Source: Clostridiaceae bacterium
GTDB taxonomy: Bacteria; Bacillota; Clostridia; DSM-8532
NCBI GenBank assembly: GCA_012521615.1
Contig: JAAYMA010000073.1
Coordinates: 1-64,000 of the forward strand
Direction: 5' to 3'
Length of the DNA: 64,000 nt
Below are positions 27,115 to 36,365 of this stretch, piece after piece (position 1 is the first letter of the stretch; each line of letters opens with the position of its first letter). The position numbers were made by a program, and so were the translations under genes. Below the pieces are notes generated by a model. It did no database searches and was not told where the DNA came from. It worked only from the letters and a program-made list of their open reading frames with translations.

Positions 27115-27283
27115 TTGTAAACCCCTCCACTTCAAGGAAAGCAGATCTTACAAGAGAATAATAGCATAATTCGTCTAAAAAGTCAATGAAACCTGCATTA
27201 TATCTGGGTTTGCGACAATTTTCGTCAAAATTCGCCTTTTTACTACAATTATCTGATGTGCTTTGTTTTTTCTTTGGGGTTCT

Positions 27284-27323
27284 TAATTCTTGAATTAGGA
27301 CAGTAAATAATATATATTATTTA
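27284..27323 (+). promoter_or_regulatory. fabI promoter with two inverted repeats
   Basis: TTGAAT (27290-27295), 17 bp, TATATT (27313-27318). The perfect 20-bp palindrome TAAATAATATATATTATTTA (27304-27323) covers the -10, and TAATTC-tt-GAATTA (27284-27297) covers the -35. Neither matches the FapR consensus I know, so the regulator is unidentified. Confidence 0.5.
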
Positions 27324-27365
27324 TTATCAGATAATAATAATTGATGATAAACGGAGGTTATAGTA

Positions 27366-28136
27366 ATGCAGGATATATTCAAAGGAAAAAATATACTCAT
27401 TATGGGCGTGAGAAACAAATGGAGCATTGCCTGGGGGATAGCCAGGGCAGTACAGCCTTTAGGTGCTAATTTGATATTCACTTATCTTGGAGACAGGGAA
27501 AAAGAATCCATTGAGAAGCTTACAGCAAATATGGATAATGTATCAATATATCCCTGTGATGTATCAAGCGACAAAGAACTGGATGATTTATTTGCTGAAA
27601 TAAAAGAGAAATATGGAGTGCTTCATGGGGTAGTTCATGCTATTGCTTTTGCAAAAAGTGAAGATTTGCAGGACACTTTTGTAAATACATCCAGGGATGG
27701 TTTTCATACTGCAATGGATATAAGTGCTTATTCTTTGCTGGCTGTATCTAAAAGGGCAAAGGAGCTCATGACTGAAGGCGGAAGTATTGTTACCCTGACT
27801 TACAGGGGCTCAGAAAAGGTATATCCGGGATACAACATAATGGGAGTTGCGAAGGCTGCTTTGGAAGCCAGTGTCCGCTATATAGCCTATGAACTGGGGC
27901 CAAGTAATATAAGGGTTAATGCCATATCGGCTGGTCCTGTTAAAACTATGTCAGCAAGAGGTGTAAAGAATTTCACAGACATTCTTGGAGTAGTGGCGGA
28001 AAAATCATTCCTTAAGCGCAATGTTACCCTTGAGGATTTGGGGGGCACTTCTGTTTTCCTGCTCAGTGACCTGTCTTCCGGGGTGACTGGTGAGATTATT
28101 TATGTAGATGCCGGATACAATAATATGGGTCTGTAA
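27366..28136 (+). CDS. fabI: Enoyl-ACP reductase FabI
   Basis: NADH-dependent enoyl-[acyl carrier protein] reductase, the last step of each fatty-acid elongation round. 256 residues in the SDR fold with the divergent FabI features: GVRNKWSIAWGIA at the nucleotide site, the YNIMGVAK catalytic motif (Y..M...K spacing), and the SAGPVKTMSARG substrate-loop sequence. ATG 27366 follows ACGGAGG. Single gene with its own promoter and terminator, not in a fab cluster. Confidence 0.95.
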   Translation: MQDIFKGKNILIMGVRNKWSIAWGIARAVQPLGANLIFTYLGDREKESIEKLTANMDNVSIYPCDVSSDKELDDLFAEIKEKYGVLHGVVHAIAFAKSEDLQDTFVNTSRDGFHTAMDISAYSLLAVSKRAKELMTEGGSIVTLTYRGSEKVYPGYNIMGVAKAALEASVRYIAYELGPSNIRVNAISAGPVKTMSARGVKNFTDILGVVAEKSFLKRNVTLEDLGGTSVFLLSDLSSGVTGEIIYVDAGYNNMGL

Positions 28137-28231
28137 ATTTAAGGTTATAGTCCGATGATGCAGTTTTTTATTAACAATTTGTTCATATTATGTTCATTTA
28201 TATAATTCATAATTGATTTAACTTTAATAAT

Positions 28232-28265
28232 GCGGGTTTACAGAAATAGCCCGCTATCTTTTTGA
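28232..28265 (+). terminator. Terminator of fabI
   Basis: GCGGG / CCCGC stem with flanking A-T pairs, then TATCTTTTTG. Confidence 0.7.
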
Positions 28266-28300
28266 TTTTTAACTGTGAATCAAAAAGAAGGAGGATTAGT

Positions 28301-29251
28301 ATGATAGAAATACAAAATCTGACCAAAGAATACGGTAAGATAAAAGCTGTTGACAATATCAGCTTTTCGGTCGAAAAAGGCGAAATACTAGGCTTTTTGG
28401 GACCTAATGGCGCTGGAAAATCAACTACTATGAATATTCTTACCGGATATATTTCTTCTACATCAGGAACAATCAAGGTAGCAGGTCATGATATACTTGA
28501 AAATCCTGTAGAAGTGAAAAAACGAATAGGATATCTTCCTGAACAGCCACCTCTTTATCTGGACATGACCGTTGATGAATATCTTAATTTCTGTGCACAA
28601 CTGAAATCTGTTCCTGCAAAGAGATGGAGAAGCGAAAAAAAAGATATTATGGAACTTGTGAAGATAAGTCATGTAAGCCACCGGCTTATCAAAAACCTTT
28701 CAAAAGGTTATAAGCAAAGGGTTGGTCTTGCACAGGCCCTGATAGGTACACCTGACGTTCTTATTTTGGACGAGCCTACTGTCGGGCTGGACCCAAAGCA
28801 AATAATAGAAATCAGAAAATTAATAAAGGCTCTGGGCAAGAATCACACTATTATTTTAAGTACCCACATCCTTCCTGAAGTAAGTGCAGTCTGCGATCGT
28901 GTGGTAATTATCAATAAAGGAAGGATAGCTGCCATAGATACACCGGATAATCTTTCAAAAATGCTATCGGACTTTTCAAGATTCTCAGTAACAATTGCAG
29001 GTCCTGAAAATAAAGTCAGGAATGCCCTTTCTGATATTTATGGGGTTAAATATCTTGAAGTCAGCAACAGAATAAAGGATGACGAGTACAGCTATATAAT
29101 TGAAGCTGATAAGGATGTGGATGTCAGAAAACCTATGTTCAACAGGCTTGCTCAGTTAGGTTTTCCTATTCTTGAACTGAAATCTTTGAATCTTTCTTTG
29201 GAAGAAATATTTATCCAATTGACCACCACTGAAGAAATGGAGGTTCAATAA
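28301..29251 (+). CDS. ABC transporter ATP-binding protein, GldA-like
   Basis: 316-residue ATPase with Walker A GPNGAGKSTT, signature LSKGYKQR, Walker B VLILDEPTVGLDP and switch STH, plus a C-terminal extension (about 220-316) typical of GldA/multidrug-type ATPases. The ATG 28301 follows AGAAGGAGG; the 13 codons before it in frame are leader. First gene of a four-gene operon with a permease and two extracytoplasmic proteins. Confidence 0.9.
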   Translation: MIEIQNLTKEYGKIKAVDNISFSVEKGEILGFLGPNGAGKSTTMNILTGYISSTSGTIKVAGHDILENPVEVKKRIGYLPEQPPLYLDMTVDEYLNFCAQLKSVPAKRWRSEKKDIMELVKISHVSHRLIKNLSKGYKQRVGLAQALIGTPDVLILDEPTVGLDPKQIIEIRKLIKALGKNHTIILSTHILPEVSAVCDRVVIINKGRIAAIDTPDNLSKMLSDFSRFSVTIAGPENKVRNALSDIYGVKYLEVSNRIKDDEYSYIIEADKDVDVRKPMFNRLAQLGFPILELKSLNLSLEEIFIQLTTTEEMEVQ

Positions 29252-29252
29252 G

Positions 29253-29960
29253 ATGTTTGCAGTTTTAAAACGTGATTTCAAATCCTATTTTAATTCTCCC
29301 ATTGCTTATGTACTGATAGGTTTGTTCATGTTTTTGTCCAGTTATTTCTTTAATAGTTATCTCTCCTATGGTGTTTCAGACATTACAAGCAATGTAGTAA
29401 GTGATATGAGTTTTTTATTGTTGTTTGTTATTCCCATTTTGACAATGAAATCAATGGCTGAAGATAAAAAGAACGGTACAGAAGTTTTGCTTTTGACTTC
29501 TCCTGCCAGGATCACAGAAATCGTTATGGGAAAATTTCTGGCACTTTATTGTGTTTTTCTGATAATGACCGGGTTTACATTAATATTCCCGATCATTCTT
29601 ACAGTATTCGGCGATCCTGATTTAGCCCTTATTTTCAGCTCCTATTTAGGATTTGTTCTTTACGGTGCCGTATTTGTTGCCGTTGGACTTTTTGCATCGT
29701 CCCTTACTGAAAATCAGATAGTAGCTGCTATTATAGGTTTTGTTGGATTATTTGCCCTTTACACAATAAGATACCTGGCCAGTTATTTCAGCGGTTTTCT
29801 TTATGATGTCTTTACCTGGCTTTCAATAGCTGACCGGTACAATGATTTTATGAACGGGATTATAGATATCTCATCAGTTATTTTTATGATTAGCCTTGCA
29901 GCTATATTCATTTATCTGACAGTAAGAGTAGTTGAACGCAAACGTTGGAGTCAGGGGTGA
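29253..29960 (+). CDS. ABC-2 permease, GldF-like
   Basis: 235 residues with six membrane helices and the family loop SMAEDKKNGTEVLLLTSPARITEIVMGKF. It matches the permease of gliding-type (GldF) ABC systems, which also occur in non-gliding Firmicutes with unknown substrates. The stop overlaps the next start (ATGA at 29957-29962 region), so translation is coupled. Confidence 0.85.
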   Translation: MFAVLKRDFKSYFNSPIAYVLIGLFMFLSSYFFNSYLSYGVSDITSNVVSDMSFLLLFVIPILTMKSMAEDKKNGTEVLLLTSPARITEIVMGKFLALYCVFLIMTGFTLIFPIILTVFGDPDLALIFSSYLGFVLYGAVFVAVGLFASSLTENQIVAAIIGFVGLFALYTIRYLASYFSGFLYDVFTWLSIADRYNDFMNGIIDISSVIFMISLAAIFIYLTVRVVERKRWSQG

Positions 29961-31384
29961 TGGGTATGAAAAAATTAGGAATAAACAAGAAAAGCTTAAA
30001 ATATGGGTCATATGCACTATTATCAACTGTTTTGGTAATTTCGCTCATAATAATATTCAATGCTTTGGCAGGACTGGATATTGTAAGAAACAGACTGCGT
30101 TTTGATATCACCAAAAATAAAATGTTCTCGCTCAGTGAGCAAAGTCTGAATATATTGAAAGAACTTGACAAAGATGTTGAGGTTATAATTCTGACAGAAG
30201 AAAAGAATTTTAATGTTCCCGAAATCACTGAAATGCTTATTCAGTACAATGTTAAGAGTAACGGTAAAGTTACTACCCGTTTTGTTGATGTGGAGAAAGA
30301 TCCTTTGTTTATAGAACGGGAACTTGATCCGGAACAGGTCAAGGGTATCAGCAAGGGAAGCATTGTGGTTAAATCAGGGGAAAAGAATATGGTCATATCA
30401 CAAAATGATATGATTGAATATGATTACAGTTACGGTATGCCGCAGGCTTCCGGTTTAAAGATTGAACAGGCATTCACAAGTGCAATTAAAAATGTTACTT
30501 CAGAACATACACCCGTGGTGTATTTTGTCCAGGGTCACGGGGAATATGTTTTGGACGATTATCTAAATGAGCTTAAATCTGCAATTACAGCAAACAGCTA
30601 TGAGGTAAAGGAGTTGTCTCTCGGAAACGGGATTCCTGAGGATGCAGCTGTCCTGTTTTTTGTTTCGCCGAAGAGTGATTTGTTGCCCGATGAGATGGAG
30701 CATCTTTTAACTTATTTGGAAAATGGCGGAGATGCAATTTTCCTGATGGATGTACAGCAGAGCAGCAATGAGCTTGCCAATTTTAATTCTGTACTGGAGC
30801 GGTATAATCTGGCTGTAAATAACGACTTAATACTTGAGCTGGATCAAAGCAGTTATTTACAGGATTTCACCATAGTTATACCGAAAATTTTTGAAACCGA
30901 TGTATCCACTAATCTTGATCCTTATTCACAGGCGCTTTACCTGCCCCAGTGCAGAAGTATTGAGATTTTACAGGCTGAAAAAGAGTGGATCACAACTAAG
31001 CCTTTATTTATGACATCTGCCAGATCACAAAGTCAAAACATAGTGACCGGGGAGACACAGATAGGTCCTTTCCTTCTGGGAGCCATATCAGAATATCAGG
31101 GTATGAAAACAAGCAGAGTTGTCCTTGTAGGAAATGCACAGTTTGTTTCAGACAACTGGATGAACTACAGAAATGACAATGGAAAAAGGTATGTTATGTC
31201 AATGCTTAACTGGATGCAGGATCAGGAAGGTTCAGTTTATATTCCGTCCAAGAGCCTGGCATCCAAAAGAATACAGCTTACTGCACAGAGCAGATATATT
31301 GCTTTCATTTCTCTGACATTCCTTCTGCCTCTGATAATCATAGGATTTGGCATATTTGTATGGATAAGGAGGAAACATCTATGA
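29960..31384 (+). CDS. GldG-like ABC auxiliary protein
   Basis: 474 residues. One N-terminal membrane anchor (about 15-40), a long extracytoplasmic region and one C-terminal anchor (about 450-470) followed by RRK. The segment RFDITKNKMFSLSEQSLNILKEL and the later GHGEYVLDDYLNELKSAI...LSLGNGIPEDAAVLFFVSPKSDLLPDE are the hallmark of the GldG/ABC-auxiliary (PF09822) family. These subunits work with GldA/GldF-type parts. ATG 29960 is chosen because it overlaps the upstream stop and follows GGAGTCAGGGG. Confidence 0.85.
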   Translation: MGMKKLGINKKSLKYGSYALLSTVLVISLIIIFNALAGLDIVRNRLRFDITKNKMFSLSEQSLNILKELDKDVEVIILTEEKNFNVPEITEMLIQYNVKSNGKVTTRFVDVEKDPLFIERELDPEQVKGISKGSIVVKSGEKNMVISQNDMIEYDYSYGMPQASGLKIEQAFTSAIKNVTSEHTPVVYFVQGHGEYVLDDYLNELKSAITANSYEVKELSLGNGIPEDAAVLFFVSPKSDLLPDEMEHLLTYLENGGDAIFLMDVQQSSNELANFNSVLERYNLAVNNDLILELDQSSYLQDFTIVIPKIFETDVSTNLDPYSQALYLPQCRSIEILQAEKEWITTKPLFMTSARSQSQNIVTGETQIGPFLLGAISEYQGMKTSRVVLVGNAQFVSDNWMNYRNDNGKRYVMSMLNWMQDQEGSVYIPSKSLASKRIQLTAQSRYIAFISLTFLLPLIIIGFGIFVWIRRKHL

Positions 31385-32844
31385 TGAAGGACTGGAAAAA
31401 AATTATAGTCCTCGCAGTTGTCCTTGTCGTGTTTATAGGTGCCTTTGTATTTTTAAGCAATATCAAAGATACGCAAAATTCAGATCAAACTGATACAGAT
31501 TCTGAAGAGAGACTGCTTAATATAGACAGGGAGGAAATAAAAAGCATTACATTGAAGCATGGTCAGGAAGAGCTTGTTTTCAACAAGGAAGAAGTAGAAG
31601 TTGAAAGTGAGGTAACTGACGAAGAAGGTAATACCAAAACTGTAACTCAGAAGAAGGAGATTTGGACAAACAGTGACTTTAGAGTAGATGAATCCAAAAT
31701 TAACAATATCGCGCTGTCTGCTGAAATCACCACCATAACGCGAACTATTGATGAAGATCCTCAGAACCTTGCGGCTTATGGTCTGGATGACCCAATTGTT
31801 GTAAGCATTTTAATGAAAGATGGCAGCAGTCATTATATTGAAATCGGAGGGCAGACTCCCACTCAAGACAGCTATTATGCAAGAAGAAGCGGTGACAGGA
31901 CTGTTTATACCATCAGCAAATACAGAGGAGAAATATTCAGCTACGGCAAATTTGACATTATGAGCAAGAACCTGTATGAGAAGGATGAAGTAACTGCTGA
32001 GGATATCACAGCCTTGACCTTTACCAGAAATGGTGAAAAAATATTTGCTTCAGCCTATGATACTTCTTCTTCCAAATGGTATATCAACTGGCCTTTGGAA
32101 GTTGAAGTCGATGTGATGGAGTTTCCGAAATTTATTGAATGGCTCTCAGGTGTTAATGTAGCCGAATATATTGAGAAAAACCCCTCGGATTTAAGTGAGT
32201 ATGGGCTGGACAAACCTTCATATGTCTTTGATTTTGTATTGGACGGCAAAGAATACAGTATTAAGCTTGGAAGCAAGAACGAGGATGATACACGTTATTA
32301 TGCCCAACTGAATGATGAACCCACGGTATTTGCTGTAAGCAGTTCTTCACTGAATTTTGTGGATTCGCCGCTCATCGACCTTATTTCAAGATTTATTTTC
32401 ATTCCCAACATTGCCGATGTTGAAAAACTTGTTATAGAAATGGACGGGCGGGTTGATACACTTCTTATTAATGCAAATAACGAGGATAAATCCAAAGAGG
32501 AATTCTTCTTCAATGGAAGAAAGATGGAGACAGACAAGGAAGTATCGTTGTTTAGAGGCTACTATCAGGGGGCTATAGGCATAATTGCCGACAGGCTGGA
32601 TTTTGAAGCAAAACCTGAAGGCAAAGCCGAAATCCGGCTGACATACACCATGAAAGAGGCCAAACCCGATAAAGTAGTTGTAGTGGAATTAATTCCTACC
32701 AATGACGGATATGGATATTATCTGGTAAAGAACGGGGAGTATTTTGGATTTGTTATGGGCAAAAGACAGCTGGATAAAGATCACGGTATCAATACCTTAT
32801 ATAAAAAGCTTATAGATGGGCTTGCAGAAAGCTCTTCTGAGTAA
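31381..32844 (+). CDS. DUF4340 extracytoplasmic protein of the Gld-like ABC system
   Basis: 487 residues: an N-terminal membrane helix (about 7-27), then a repeated beta-rich domain. Two related units start near LNIDREEIKSITLKH and DITALTFTRNGEK, each ending with a LAAYGLDDP / LSEYGLDKP motif followed by a thioester-like I.IG...... segment; this is the DUF4340 pattern. In other genomes DUF4340 proteins follow GldG-like genes. ATG 31381 follows AAGGAGGAAACATCT and overlaps the upstream stop. Function unknown; probably the outer-face partner of the transporter. Confidence 0.82.
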   Translation: MMKDWKKIIVLAVVLVVFIGAFVFLSNIKDTQNSDQTDTDSEERLLNIDREEIKSITLKHGQEELVFNKEEVEVESEVTDEEGNTKTVTQKKEIWTNSDFRVDESKINNIALSAEITTITRTIDEDPQNLAAYGLDDPIVVSILMKDGSSHYIEIGGQTPTQDSYYARRSGDRTVYTISKYRGEIFSYGKFDIMSKNLYEKDEVTAEDITALTFTRNGEKIFASAYDTSSSKWYINWPLEVEVDVMEFPKFIEWLSGVNVAEYIEKNPSDLSEYGLDKPSYVFDFVLDGKEYSIKLGSKNEDDTRYYAQLNDEPTVFAVSSSSLNFVDSPLIDLISRFIFIPNIADVEKLVIEMDGRVDTLLINANNEDKSKEEFFFNGRKMETDKEVSLFRGYYQGAIGIIADRLDFEAKPEGKAEIRLTYTMKEAKPDKVVVVELIPTNDGYGYYLVKNGEYFGFVMGKRQLDKDHGINTLYKKLIDGLAESSSE

Positions 32845-32889
32845 TACCCCACATTATAAAAAATTACACTGTACCGGCATTGTATTATG

Positions 32890-32919
32890 GCTGCAGAATT
32901 AATTTCTGCAGCTTTTTTT
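32890..32919 (+). terminator. Terminator of the Gld-like ABC operon
   Basis: Perfect 9-bp stem GCTGCAGAA / TTCTGCAGC with a 5-nt loop and TTTTTTT. Confidence 0.9.
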
Positions 32920-32967
32920 CATACATATTAATACAGTATTATGTATACAAAAAAAGCGCGAAATTTA

Positions 32968-33026
32968 TTGAATTATCACCCGCTATGTGATATAATTAAC
33001 AAGAATTTTTGTTAACTGTTTAACAA
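32968..33026 (+). promoter_or_regulatory. hyd operon promoter with a Rex operator
   Basis: Promoter: TTGAAT (32968-32973), 17 bp, TATAAT (32991-32996). Operator: TTGTTAACTGTTTAACAA at 33009-33026 is an exact match to the Rex consensus TTGTTAAnnnnTTAACAA. It lies about +6 to +23, so Rex would block transcription until the NADH/NAD+ ratio rises. Confidence 0.92.
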
Positions 33027-33057
33027 GTATTTATCAGAATAAACAGGAGGTTTTTAT

Positions 33058-33582
33058 ATGAGCTGCACTGGCTGCTGTGCTGATAATAAGTTGAAGGAAC
33101 TGGAAAAAATAATTGAAAAATATAAGGATATTCGTGGAGCTTTGATTCCTGTTCTTCATGAGGCACAAGAATTGTACGGCTATTTGCCATTAAGTGTTCA
33201 GAAAAAAATTGCTGAAGGACTTAATATACCTTTGTCTGAAGTATATGGTGTCGTTACGTTTTACACTCAGTTCTCTTTAAATCCCAAAGGAAAATACAAG
33301 ATCAGCGTTTGTCTTGGAACGGCCTGTTATGTTAAAGGGGCTGGCGAAATTTACGACAAGATCTCTGAAATCCTTAATATAAAGAGTGGAGAATGTACAC
33401 CAGACGGGCTTTTCTCTTTGGATGCCTGCCGTTGTATAGGTGCATGTGGTTTGGCTCCTGTTATTACAATCAATGAGGATGTCCATGGCAGACTCACAGT
33501 TGATGATGTTCCTGGCATCATTCAGAAATATATTGATAAAGAAAAAGAAGCAAAGGACCAAGAAAAATTAGTTGAGGCATGA
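33058..33582 (+). CDS. hydC: Bifurcating hydrogenase subunit HydC (NuoE-like)
   Basis: 174-residue thioredoxin-like [2Fe-2S] subunit, similar to NuoE. Its cluster ligands are CLGTAC and CRCIGAC; EVYGVVTFYTQF is the family motif. In the HydABC enzyme it sits beside HydB and passes electrons between NADH and the hydrogenase. It also has an extra Cys-rich N-terminus (CTGCC). First gene after the Rex site; its stop overlaps the next start by 4 bp. Confidence 0.93.
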   Translation: MSCTGCCADNKLKELEKIIEKYKDIRGALIPVLHEAQELYGYLPLSVQKKIAEGLNIPLSEVYGVVTFYTQFSLNPKGKYKISVCLGTACYVKGAGEIYDKISEILNIKSGECTPDGLFSLDACRCIGACGLAPVITINEDVHGRLTVDDVPGIIQKYIDKEKEAKDQEKLVEA

Positions 33583-34187
33583 AAGATATAGCGCATCACT
33601 TGCTGGATATTGCGCAGAATTCAGTTTCAGCTGGAGCCAATATTATCACAATAAAAATAACGGTGTCTCCTAAAAGTAAATCTGCCGGTAAACAAGATCT
33701 GATAATCGAAGAAAAAGTATCTGATACACTGACATGTGAAATTATTGACAATGGCCGGGGAATGGATCAGGAGTTCTGTAAAAAAGTATTGGATCCTTTT
33801 GAAACAACCAGGGAAACACGAGATGTAGGGCTGGGGATTCCTTTGCTTAAACAATCTTGTGAATTGGCAGGCGGAAAGCTTTCTATCAACTCGGTACCTT
33901 ACGAGGGTACGACTGTCAAAGCTGAGTTTGAAATTGATCATATTGACAGGATACCTTTAGGAGATGTTGCCGGAACCGTTAAAATGCTGATAATAGCTAA
34001 CCCTGAAATTACCTGGAACATAAAATTCAGTTCACCTGAAAAAGAATTTGGCCTCAACACATGTGAAATCAAACATTATTTAGAAGATATCCCGTTAAAC
34101 AATTATGACGTTTTAGTCTGGATAGAACAGAAAATCAATGAGGGAATCCGAGAAGTTTTTGGAGGTGTTTTGGATGAAATCAGTTGA
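33579..34187 (+). CDS. GHKL-type ATP-binding protein in the hydrogenase operon
   Basis: 202 residues. The first about 130 are a histidine-kinase-type ATPase fold: N-box QNSVSAGA, DNGRGMD and GLGIPLL. No dimerisation His or receiver domain is present, so it is not a full sensor kinase. The last about 70 residues have no recognised fold. The same kind of gene occurs in other clostridial HydABC operons, between the NuoE-like and ferredoxin-like genes. It may be an anti-sigma-like or regulatory kinase for redox control; that is unproven. Confidence 0.8.
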   Translation: MKDIAHHLLDIAQNSVSAGANIITIKITVSPKSKSAGKQDLIIEEKVSDTLTCEIIDNGRGMDQEFCKKVLDPFETTRETRDVGLGIPLLKQSCELAGGKLSINSVPYEGTTVKAEFEIDHIDRIPLGDVAGTVKMLIIANPEITWNIKFSSPEKEFGLNTCEIKHYLEDIPLNNYDVLVWIEQKINEGIREVFGGVLDEIS

Positions 34188-34542
34188 AGAATTGAAAGCC
34201 ATTCGGGAGAAAGCCCTTAAAGAAATTTCAATTCGCGACAACGAAAACAAAATAAGAATAGTTGTCGGTATGGCTACATGTGGCATTGCTGCAGGAGCCA
34301 AATCAGTAATGAATGCCTTTGCGGAAGAATTAGCCAAGAGAAATATCAACAACGCTACCGTATCAATGACAGGATGTATTGGTATATGCCGGTTGGAGCC
34401 AATTGCAGAAGTAATTGGTGTTGATGGCGAAAAGACCACTTATGTTAAGCTTGATGCTGAAAAAGCAAGAAGAATTGTAGCTGAGCATATAGTCAATCAA
34501 AAGCCCGTTGTTGAGTATACAATTGGTGAGGCAGAAAAGTAA
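34174..34542 (+). CDS. (2Fe-2S) ferredoxin-like protein of the hyd operon
   Basis: 122 residues with a thioredoxin-like [2Fe-2S] fold: GMATCGIAAGA...VSMTGCIGICR, giving the four Cys pattern (C..., C...C). It is similar to the N-terminal domain of HydB. The ATG at 34174, preceded by GGAGGTG, overlaps the upstream gene's end by 14 bp. It could shuttle electrons to HydB or act as a small accessory subunit. Confidence 0.85.
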   Translation: MKSVEELKAIREKALKEISIRDNENKIRIVVGMATCGIAAGAKSVMNAFAEELAKRNINNATVSMTGCIGICRLEPIAEVIGVDGEKTTYVKLDAEKARRIVAEHIVNQKPVVEYTIGEAEK

Positions 34543-34557
34543 GGAGGTCAATTAGCA

Positions 34558-36348
34558 ATGATATACAGATCACATGTCCTCGTTTGTAACGGTACCGGTT
34601 GTGTTTCTTCAAAGTCTCCGGATCTGATGGCGAAAATGGAGGAACTCCTGGTTGCAAACGGTATTGAAAACGAGGTTAAGATTATCAAAACAGGATGTTT
34701 CGGTCTTTGTGAGAAAGGTCCCATCTTGGTCATCTATCCAGAGGGTGCCACATATTGCAATGTGTCAGTTGATGATATTGAAGAGATTGTAAATGAACAT
34801 CTTGTAAAGGGTCGTATTGTAAAACGTCTTCTTTTAGGCGATAAAGAAGCTGAGGACGTATCCAAATCCCGTGACAATGTCGGCTTCTTTGCAAAACAGA
34901 AACGTATCGCCCTTAGAAACTGTGGTGTCATTAACCCGGAGAATATTGAAGAGTACATAGCACATGACGGTTATTTGGCTCTTGCAAAAGCGGTTACTGA
35001 AATGACACCTGCAGAAGTTATAGCTGAAATTACTAAATCAGGTCTCCGTGGACGCGGCGGCGCAGGTTTCCCTGTAGGCAGAAAATGGCAGTTTGCTGCT
35101 CAGGAAGTAAGCGATCAAAAATATGTCTGCTGTAATGCTGACGAAGGTGACCCCGGAGCTTTCATGGACAGGTCCATTTTGGAAGGTGACCCTCATTCAG
35201 TAATTGAAGCAATGGCCATTGCAGGCTATGCAATTGGTGCAAATCAGGGATATATTTATGTACGTGCTGAATATCCCATTGCGGTAGAAAGACTTAATAT
35301 TGCCATTAAGCAGGCTCATGAGTATGGACTTCTCGGAAAGAATATATTCAATACTGATTTCTCCTTTAATTTGGAGCTTCGCCTTGGTGCAGGTGCTTTT
35401 GTATGTGGTGAAGAAACTGCTCTTATGACATCTATTGAAGGAAATCGCGGAGAACCGAGAACACGTCCGCCTTTCCCGGCAGTGAAGGGTCTTTGGGGTA
35501 AACCCACATTGCTCAACAATGTTGAGACCTACGCAAATATACCTGTTATATTACTCAAAGGTGCTGACTGGTTCTCTTCAATTGGTACCGAAAAGAGCAA
35601 GGGAACAAAGGTTTTTGCTATAGGCGGTAAAATTCATAATACAGGTCTTGTTGAAATTCCTATGGGAACTACTTTAAGAGAAGTAGTCTACGACATAGGC
35701 GGTGGTATACCCAACGGCAAGAAGTTTAAAGCTGCACAGACCGGCGGACCATCCGGCGGCTGTATACCAGCAGATCATCTCGATATACCCATCGACTATG
35801 ATAACCTGCTTGAAATTGGTTCAATGATGGGTTCAGGCGGTATGATTATAATGGATGAAGATACTTGTATGGTGGACATTGCAAAGTTCTTCCTTGAATT
35901 CACCGTTGATGAATCCTGTGGTAAATGTCCTCCTTGCCGTATCGGTACTAAACGCATGCTTGAAATCCTTGACAGAATTACTCAGGGTAAAGGCGAAGAG
36001 GGAGATATCGAAAAACTTGAAGCTCTGGCTGAAAGCATTAATAAGGGTGCACTTTGTGGATTGGGCCAGACTGCTCCTAACCCGGTGCTGAGCACATTGA
36101 AATTCTTCAGGGACGAATATGAGGCCCATGTTAAAGACAAGAAGTGTCCTGCAGGTGTTTGTACTGCACTGCTCAACTATGTTATCATTGCTGATAAATG
36201 TAAAGGCTGCAGTCTCTGTGCAAGAAAGTGCCCTGTTAACGCTATTTCTGGTGAAGTAAAGAAACCTTATGTAATAGATCAGGATAAATGTATTAAATGC
36301 GGAGTTTGTATGGAATCATGTAAATTTGCCGCCATTGAAAAGAAGTAA
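34558..36348 (+). CDS. hydB: Bifurcating hydrogenase subunit HydB (NuoF-like)
   Basis: 596 residues. Domains in order: [2Fe-2S] thioredoxin-like (about 1-110; GTGCVSSKS, KTGCFGLC), the NuoF flavin domain (GRGGAGFPVGRKW; CNADEGDPGAF; the FMN/NADH motifs), SLBB, a [4Fe-4S] site (CGKCPPCR), and two C-terminal [4Fe-4S] clusters (CKGCSLCARKCP; CIKCGVCMESCK). It is the NADH/FMN site of electron bifurcation. Start ATG 34558 after AAGGAGG. Confidence 0.95.
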   Translation: MIYRSHVLVCNGTGCVSSKSPDLMAKMEELLVANGIENEVKIIKTGCFGLCEKGPILVIYPEGATYCNVSVDDIEEIVNEHLVKGRIVKRLLLGDKEAEDVSKSRDNVGFFAKQKRIALRNCGVINPENIEEYIAHDGYLALAKAVTEMTPAEVIAEITKSGLRGRGGAGFPVGRKWQFAAQEVSDQKYVCCNADEGDPGAFMDRSILEGDPHSVIEAMAIAGYAIGANQGYIYVRAEYPIAVERLNIAIKQAHEYGLLGKNIFNTDFSFNLELRLGAGAFVCGEETALMTSIEGNRGEPRTRPPFPAVKGLWGKPTLLNNVETYANIPVILLKGADWFSSIGTEKSKGTKVFAIGGKIHNTGLVEIPMGTTLREVVYDIGGGIPNGKKFKAAQTGGPSGGCIPADHLDIPIDYDNLLEIGSMMGSGGMIIMDEDTCMVDIAKFFLEFTVDESCGKCPPCRIGTKRMLEILDRITQGKGEEGDIEKLEALAESINKGALCGLGQTAPNPVLSTLKFFRDEYEAHVKDKKCPAGVCTALLNYVIIADKCKGCSLCARKCPVNAISGEVKKPYVIDQDKCIKCGVCMESCKFAAIEKK

Positions 36349-36365
36349 GAGGGAGTGTGAAATAA

